Source of the DNA: an uncultured Bacteroidota bacterium | Lineage (GTDB): Bacteria > Bacteroidota > Bacteroidia > Flavobacteriales > Flavobacteriaceae | Direction of reading: 5' to 3' | DNA: 64,000 nucleotides | Assembly (NCBI GenBank): GCA_902618245.1 | Contig: CACMZR010000003.1 | Location: 62,001 to 126,000 of the forward strand | Shown: positions 58,716-64,000 of the stretch, piece by piece | Layout of the letters: every line of letters begins with the position of its first letter | Position numbering within the stretch: the stretch's first letter is position 1 | Program-made: the position numbers and the translations under genes | The notes under the pieces: generated by a model | Told to the model about the DNA's origin: nothing | The model's database searches: none | What the model saw: the letters and a program-made list of their open reading frames with translations, nothing else

Positions 58716-61175
58716 ATGGCTCAATCTTTTTTTAGCAACTTAGACAATTTGTCGCTTCGTGATATTGAATCAGAAGCAGATTTAATACCTCTAATGACTA
58801 CAGAGGATGAAGAAGCGTTAGAAAGTGAATCATTACCTGAAATTGTTCCAATTTTACCTTTGAGAAATACGGTATTATTTCCTGGAGTTGTAATACCGAT
58901 AACTGCTGGACGAGATAAATCTATAAAACTAATAAAAGACGCAAATGCTACAAACAAAATCATTGGTGTGGTTGCACAACAAAACGAGGCTATAGAAAAT
59001 CCAAATTTAGAAGATATTCATAAGATAGGAACTGTTGCTCAGATTTTAAGAGTTTTAAAAATGCCAGATGGTAATACAACGATTATAATACAAGGCAAGA
59101 AACGTTTTAAAATAAAAAGTATTATAGAAGAGAAGCCTTACATGAAAGCTTCTATTGAGTCAATAAAGGAGAGTTTCTTGAAAAAAAATGACAAAAAATT
59201 TACTGCAACAATTGATTCAATTAAAGACTTAGCTTTACAAATTATTAATGAAAATCCGAATATTCCGTCCGAAGCTTCTTTTGCAATAAAAAATATACAA
59301 ACCCCTTCATTCTTGATAAATTTTGTTGCATCCAATATGAATGTTAATGTTACTGACAAGCAAAAAATACTTTCAGAATTAGATTTGTTTCAAAGAGCAA
59401 CCATGTGCTTAAAATACATGAATCAAGAATATCAAAAGTTGGCTTTGAAAAATGACATTCAATCTCGGGTTCGTTCAGAAATAGATTCTCAGCAACGTGA
59501 ATATTATTTGCATCAACAAATGAAAACTATTCAAGAGGAATTAGGAGGTGTTTCGTATGAGGAAGAAGTTGAGGAAATGAGAAATAAAGCCAAAAATAAA
59601 AAATGGAATATTGATGTAAAAAACCATTTTGATAAAGAATTAATTAAGATGCAGAGAATGAATCCTCAAGTGGCTGAATACTCAATTCAAAGAAATTATC
59701 TGGATTTATTTTTAGACCTTCCTTGGAATGAATTTTCAGAAGACAATTTTGATTTAAACCGTGCTGAAAAAATTCTTAATAGAGACCACTTTGGTTTAGA
59801 TCAAGTCAAAAAAAGAGTTATAGAATATTTGGCAGTTCTAAAACTTAGAAATGATATGAAATCACCTATTCTTTGTTTGTTTGGACCACCTGGTGTAGGT
59901 AAAACTTCCTTAGGGAAGTCAATTTCTGAAGCACTTGGCAGAAAATATGTTCGTATCTCACTTGGGGGCATGAGAGATGAAGCTGAAATTAGGGGACATA
60001 GAAAAACATATATAGGTGCTCTTCCAGGAAGAATTTTACAAAGTTTAAAAAAAGCAGGAACATCAAATCCAGTTTTTGTTTTAGATGAGATTGATAAAAT
60101 ATCTTCTAGCTTTCAGGGTGACCCTGCTTCGGCATTACTTGAGGTTCTAGATCCAGAACAAAATACAGACTTTTACGATAATTTTTTGGAAATGGGTTTT
60201 GATCTTTCAAAAGTAATGTTTATTGCTACTGCTAATAGCTTAGATCCAATCAGTAGTGCATTGAGAGATAGAATGGAAATGATTAATGTGAGTGGTTACA
60301 CCATTGAAGAAAAAACTTCTATTGCTCAAAAATTCTTGTTGCCTAAACAACTTAAGGAGCATGGTATGGAAAAAAAACACTTAAAATTGAAAAGATCTGT
60401 TTTAGAAAAAATCACTGAAAGTTATACAAGAGAGTCTGGAGTAAGGGCATTAGAGAAACAAGTTGCTAAGGCTGTTCGTTTTGCTGCAAAGTCTCTTGCC
60501 ATGAACCAAGATTACAATAAAAATCCTGATATCAAAGACTTATTCAAAATTTTAGGACCTGTGAAAGTTCATAGAGATTTTTACGAGAATAATCATGTAG
60601 CAGGAGTTGTTACCGGCCTCGCTTGGACTGCTGTGGGCGGAGATATACTCTTCATTGAATCTGCTATATCCTTAGGTAAAGGTAATCTCACAATAACTGG
60701 TAACTTAGGTAAAATTATGAAGGAATCGGCTACAATAGCGATGGAATATATCAAAGCTAATGCGAGTGAATTGGGTATTTCAAAATTTAATTTTGACATT
60801 TATAATTACCATATTCATGTCCCAGAAGGTGCAACCCCAAAAGATGGTCCAAGTGCAGGAATCACAATGCTAACTTCCCTAGTTTCTTTACTAACTCAAA
60901 AACGGGTAAAAAAGAATTTAGCCATGACTGGTGAAATAACACTTAGAGGAAAAGTCCTTCCAGTTGGAGGAATAAAAGAAAAGATTCTTGCAGCTAAGAG
61001 ATCTAAAATTAAAGAGATAATAATATGTGAGGAAAACAAAAAGGACATCGAAGAAATTGATAAGAGTTATTTAAAAGGACTTAAATTTCATTTTGTCAAA
61101 GAGATGAAAGAAGTAATTGAAATTTCAATAACTAGTCAAAAGGTGAGAGGAGCAAAAAATTTCACAGCAATTTAG
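58716..61175 (+). CDS. lon: ATP-dependent protease Lon
   Basis: An 819-residue protease of damaged and regulatory proteins. It has the N-terminal substrate domain ([20 protein letters not shown]), the AAA+ domain with [17 protein letters not shown] (Walker A) and [12 protein letters not shown] (Walker B), and the protease domain with catalytic Ser in [11 protein letters not shown] and Lys in [17 protein letters not shown]. The 228-base spacer before it is AT-rich; I see only a weak hairpin (ATCTT/AAGAT around 58520-58533) and no convincing promoter. Confidence 0.98.
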   Translation: MAQSFFSNLDNLSLRDIESEADLIPLMTTEDEEALESESLPEIVPILPLRNTVLFPGVVIPITAGRDKSIKLIKDANATNKIIGVVAQQNEAIENPNLEDIHKIGTVAQILRVLKMPDGNTTIIIQGKKRFKIKSIIEEKPYMKASIESIKESFLKKNDKKFTATIDSIKDLALQIINENPNIPSEASFAIKNIQTPSFLINFVASNMNVNVTDKQKILSELDLFQRATMCLKYMNQEYQKLALKNDIQSRVRSEIDSQQREYYLHQQMKTIQEELGGVSYEEEVEEMRNKAKNKKWNIDVKNHFDKELIKMQRMNPQVAEYSIQRNYLDLFLDLPWNEFSEDNFDLNRAEKILNRDHFGLDQVKKRVIEYLAVLKLRNDMKSPILCLFGPPGVGKTSLGKSISEALGRKYVRISLGGMRDEAEIRGHRKTYIGALPGRILQSLKKAGTSNPVFVLDEIDKISSSFQGDPASALLEVLDPEQNTDFYDNFLEMGFDLSKVMFIATANSLDPISSALRDRMEMINVSGYTIEEKTSIAQKFLLPKQLKEHGMEKKHLKLKRSVLEKITESYTRESGVRALEKQVAKAVRFAAKSLAMNQDYNKNPDIKDLFKILGPVKVHRDFYENNHVAGVVTGLAWTAVGGDILFIESAISLGKGNLTITGNLGKIMKESATIAMEYIKANASELGISKFNFDIYNYHIHVPEGATPKDGPSAGITMLTSLVSLLTQKRVKKNLAMTGEITLRGKVLPVGGIKEKILAAKRSKIKEIIICEENKKDIEEIDKSYLKGLKFHFVKEMKEVIEISITSQKVRGAKNFTAI

Positions 61176-61190
61176 TTGCAAATAAATTTT

Positions 61191-61871
61191 ATGGCAAATC
61201 CTAAAAAATTTATAATTACCCTTGATGGTCCTGCCTCCACAGGGAAAAGTTCCCTTGCTAAACGCTTGTCAAATAAATTGGGATATATTCATATTGACTC
61301 AGGTTCAATGTATCGAGCTGCTACGCTTTTTGCATTAAGATTAGATCCCGAAAGAATATTAAGACCAAATATTTTTGTGAAATATTTATCTGAAATAAAA
61401 ATCGACTTTAAAAAAAATCATGAAGAACAAAAAATATTTTTAAATAATGAAGATGTTAGTCATGAAATTCGTAAGACTTACATAACAAATGAGGTGAGTA
61501 ACGTGGCAAAAATACCAGAGTTGCGCACATTTTTGGTAAATAAACAGAAAGAATTTGGAAAAAATAAAGGAGTTATTATGGATGGAAGAGATATTGGTAC
61601 TATTGTTTTTCCAAATGCAGAATGTAAGTTTTTTCTCACTGCAAAAGTTGAAGTTAGAGCTAAAAGAAGATATTTAGAACAATTAAAACAAGGAATTAAT
61701 CAGACATATAAAATGGTACTAGATAACTTAATAATGCGAGATGGCTTAGATACGAAAAGAGTAAATAGCCCTCTCAAAAAAGCAGTTGACGCTATAGAAA
61801 TCGATGTAAGTAATATGACATTGGACGATGTTTACAAAAAGTTATTGACCCATATAAAAAAAATCAAATAG
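61191..61871 (+). CDS. cmk: Cytidylate kinase
   Basis: Phosphorylates CMP and dCMP. From the ATG at 61191 the product is 226 residues: the P-loop is LDGPASTGKSSLAKRL, then HIDSGSMYRAATLFAL, and MDGRDIGTIVFPNAE, all family signatures. The open frame begins at a TTG right after lon, but the conserved part starts at the ATG. cmk-rpsA is a widely conserved gene pair. Confidence 0.96.
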   Translation: MANPKKFIITLDGPASTGKSSLAKRLSNKLGYIHIDSGSMYRAATLFALRLDPERILRPNIFVKYLSEIKIDFKKNHEEQKIFLNNEDVSHEIRKTYITNEVSNVAKIPELRTFLVNKQKEFGKNKGVIMDGRDIGTIVFPNAECKFFLTAKVEVRAKRRYLEQLKQGINQTYKMVLDNLIMRDGLDTKRVNSPLKKAVDAIEIDVSNMTLDDVYKKLLTHIKKIK

Positions 61872-61899
61872 TATTAAAATGAAAAAAAAAAAAATATTA

Positions 61900-61930
61900 T
61901 TTGAAGTTCGAACCATTACTGTTATATTTG
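61900..61930 (+). promoter_or_regulatory. Near-consensus promoter of rpsA
   Basis: TTTG (61900-61903), a 19-base spacer and TATATTTG (61923-61930) match the Bacteroidota consensus TTTG-N19/20-TAnnTTTG without mismatch. Transcription would start near 61937, giving an rpsA leader of about 100 bases. Confidence 0.75.
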
Positions 61931-61936
61931 CACGCT

Positions 61937-62036
61937 TTTAATTAGTTCGGAACACCGAAAGCAGTTAAAATTTTTAAAACCTCTTCTACCTTGGTAATTT
62001 AAGGTTTCCCCAACGGTAGGATACAAAAAAATAGAA
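61937..62036 (+). promoter_or_regulatory. Structured 5' leader of rpsA
   Basis: Two helices are visible: a perfect hairpin TTCGG-AACA-CCGAA (61946-61959), and a longer one in which CTACCTTGG (61986-61994) pairs with CCAA-C-GGTAG (62010-62019) with one bulged C. A shorter alternative helix CCTT/AAGG (61989-62004) would compete with the second. The helix ends 17 bases before the ATG. S1 autoregulation through its leader is known in E. coli; here a similar role is inference. Confidence 0.5.
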
Positions 62037-64000
62037 ATGGCTAAGAAATCCATTGAAGACAAGGCTGTTAAAAAGACAACAGCAAAGTCAGCTACAGAGA
62101 AAAAAGCAACTACTAAAGCGATATCTGTTGAGAAAACAACAGCAAAATCAACTACAGCGAAAAAAACAACTACTAAAGCAGCATCTGCTAATAAGACAAC
62201 ATCAAAGTCAAGTTCAGCGAAAAAAACAACTACTAAAGCAGCATCTGCTAAGAAGACAACATCAAAGTCAAGTGCTGCGAAAAAAACAACTACTAAAGTA
62301 ACATCTGCTAAGAAGACAACAGCTAAGTAAACTGCTGCGAAAAAAACAACTACTAAAGCAGCATCTGCTAAGAAGACAACGTCAAGGTCAACTACAGCGA
62401 AAAAAACAACTACTAAAGCTGCTTCTGCTACAAAGACAACAGTTGAATTATCAAACTCGAAAACGAATACTGAGACTGAATTAACCAAAAATGTAGACAG
62501 TGAAAAATCTTCAATATCTAGGACAGAAAAAAAATCCGAGTTTTTGGATAACTTTAATTGGAAAAGTTATGCAGAAGGTATCGAGGTTATTGACAATAAA
62601 AAACTTGAGGAGTTTGAGAAATTAGTCAAAGATAATTTTGTTGATACATCAGATGAGGATGTTATAGAAGGTACAGTAGTTTATATGACTGACAGGGAGG
62701 CAATTATAGATATTAATGCTAAATCTGAGGGAGTAATATCTCTTAATGAATTTAGATATAATCCTGAATTAAAGGTTGGAGACAAAGTAGAGGTTATTGT
62801 CGACACACGTGAAGACAGAACAGGTCAATTGGTTCTTTCTCATAGGAAGGCCAGAGTAATAAAAGCTTGGGATAGAGTGAATAATGCCCATGATAATTCT
62901 GAAATTGTTAGTGGATTTGTAAAATGTAGGACCAAAGGGGGAATGATTGTTGATGTATTTGGCATTGAAGCTTTTTTACCTGGTTCACAAATTGACGTCA
63001 AACCTATCAGAGATTATGATCAATATGTGAATAAAACAATGGAATTTAAAGTGGTAAAAATTAATCACGAATTCAAAAACGTCGTAGTTTCTCATAAAGC
63101 GCTAATTGAAGCTGATATTGAAGAACAAAAGAAAGAAATTATAGGTCAATTAGAAAAAGGCCAAGTACTCGAGGGAATAGTTAAAAATATAACATCATAC
63201 GGAGTATTTATTGATCTTGGTGGCGTTGACGGATTAATCCATATAACAGATCTTTCGTGGAGCAGAATAAATCACCCAAGTGAAATTTTAGAGCTGGATC
63301 AAAAATTAAATGTAGTAATACTTGATTTTGATGATAATAAATCTCGCATACAATTAGGACTCAAACAATTAAGTGATCACCCATGGGATAAACTTTCAAA
63401 AGATCTAAAAGAGGGAGATAAAGTTAAAGGGAAAGTTGTAATTATTGCAGATTACGGTGCTTTCATCGAAATAGAGGAAGGAGTTGAAGGACTTGTGCAT
63501 GTTTCCGAAATGTCCTGGTCTACTCATTTGCGCTCTGCACAAGATTTTGTTAAAGTGGGAGATGAAGTCGACGCTGTTATTTTATCACTTGATAGGGAAT
63601 CAAGAAAAATGTCTCTTGGAATAAAGCAGATTTCACCAGATCCATGGACAGACATCACATCAAAATATCCACTAGGATCAAAACATACAGGATTAGTAAG
63701 AAACTTTACGAATTTTGGAGTTTTCATTGAACTTGAAGAAGGAATTGACGGGTTGGTATATATTTCAGATTTATCTTGGACTAAAAAAGTAAAACATCCA
63801 TCAGAAGTTTTAACACTGGGAGAAAAAATTGATGTTATTGTTCTTGAATTAGATGTAGACGGGCGTAAACTTAGTTTAGGTCACAAACATACTAAAGAAA
63901 ATCCATGGGATAAGTATGAGAAAGATTTTGCCTTAAACACTACACATGAAGGTGAGATTTTTGAAGTTTTAGACAAAGGAGCTACTATCCAATTTAACGA
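62037..64000 (+). CDS. rpsA: 30S ribosomal protein S1, 3' part outside the window, with in-frame TAA
   Basis: S1 unwinds mRNA and recruits it to the 30S subunit. The frame starts at the ATG at 62037 with a Lys/Thr/Ala/Ser-rich extension made of 20-residue repeats. At 62328-62330 a TAA interrupts it; the equivalent codon in neighbouring repeats is TCA (Ser). Behind it the same frame continues with the repeats, a short acidic linker (FLDNFNWKSYAEG), then S1 motifs: VIEGTVVYMTDREAII, IVSGFVKCRTKGGMIV, VLEGIVKNITSYGVFIDL, KVKGKVVIIADYGAFIEI and KHTGLVRNFTNFGVFIEL; a sixth begins at the window edge. The only initiator-like codon after the TAA and before the S1 domains is TTG at 62544. Whether the stop is real, read through or an error is open. 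Confidence 0.85.
62097..62456 (+). repeat. Six 60-base tandem repeats in the rpsA N-terminal extension
   Basis: Units begin with GCG/GAG AAA AAA at 62097, 62157, 62217, 62277, 62337 and 62397. Each encodes about 20 residues of the type AKKTTTKAASAKKTTSKS. Units 2-5 differ at only a few positions; the first and last are more diverged. The preceding 60 bases contain a weaker copy. Unit 4 carries the TAA. The period is a multiple of three, so unit gain or loss would keep the frame. Confidence 0.9.

Noticed and set aside
61905-61914. GTTCGAACC, similar to a tRNA T-loop
   Set aside because: No acceptor stem, anticodon arm or D arm could be built around it; it is in the promoter spacer of rpsA.
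62053-62301. Alternative + frame of 82 residues rich in Gln, Lys and Leu inside the rpsA repeats
   Set aside because: Frame-shifted reading of the same 60-base repeats without a recognisable protein pattern.
62097-62456. Regular 60-base repeats as a possible CRISPR array
   Set aside because: There are no unique spacers; the whole unit repeats and encodes protein in the rpsA frame.
61922-62488. 188-residue open frame on the minus strand, rich in Val, Ala, Phe and Asp
   Set aside because: It is the mirror of the Lys/Thr/Ala repeats of rpsA; the low-complexity repeats keep the opposite strand free of stops. No family signature.

Overview
The window is a 64 kb chromosomal stretch of a low-GC bacterium of the Bacteroidota, almost certainly a member of the Flavobacteriia, probably a marine type with a compact genome. 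The evidence is a PorD-family (type IX secretion) protein, a Bacteroidota-type omega subunit, small membrane proteins resembling flavobacterial families, an outer-membrane beta-barrel receptor with a carboxypeptidase-like N-terminal domain, starts without Shine-Dalgarno sequences, and promoters of the Bacteroidota form TTG-N19/20-TAnnTTTG in front of thrS, rplS and rpsA. Genes are tightly packed: stop/start overlaps of 1-14 bases are common and one convergent pair overlaps by 41 bases. I saw no insertion sequence, prophage, CRISPR array, tRNA or rRNA gene.

Layout. 1-6.8 kb: a leftward leucine operon (leuA, leuC, leuD, a second LeuA-type synthase, leuB) running into msrA and the start of an aldose 1-epimerase gene. 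6.9-9.9 kb: a conserved helical protein, a RluA-type pseudouridine synthase and panB. 10-12 kb: dnaK with a clear terminator. 12-15.8 kb: a menaquinone-type cluster of a frameshifted MenI-like thioesterase, a PAS domain fused to a MenA-like prenyltransferase, a CPBP membrane protease and a MenE-like ligase with eroded motifs. 15.8-19.6 kb: acyl-CoA carboxylase, a small membrane protein, a GNAT enzyme and fumC. 19.7-22.9 kb: a more GC-rich patch with a 55-residue membrane protein, a large outer-membrane receptor and an ArsC-like protein. 23-31.3 kb: the translation operon thrS-infC-rpmI-rplT, murQ with its small membrane partner, icd, rplS, trmD and htrA. 31.4-37.6 kb: dapF, a GNAT enzyme, mltG, an RsmI-like methylase, dnaA, a hotdog thioesterase and ribD. 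37.8-49.6 kb: a long rightward run (prmC, ligA, DUF6913-like, dapA, bamD, rpoZ, coaBC, porD, recN, fabI, ybbR-like, coaE). 49.7-58.5 kb: a two-component system, xerD, aroQ, two envelope proteins, lpdA, two msrB genes and an MFS transporter. 58.7-64 kb: lon, cmk and rpsA, which leaves the window.

Most of the window is core metabolism and housekeeping. The points that stand out are these. (1) rpsA has an N-terminal extension built from six 60-base repeats, and one repeat carries an in-frame TAA; the gene also has a near-ideal promoter and a structured leader. (2) The menaquinone cluster combines a frameshifted thioesterase, a sensor-domain fusion on the prenyltransferase and a MenE with a lost P-loop. 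(3) infC appears to start at AUA. (4) There are two LeuA-type synthases, only one with the regulatory domain. (5) The receptor gene at 20-22.4 kb differs in composition from its surroundings.

Functions are assigned from visible motifs, length and gene order; no database search was run.
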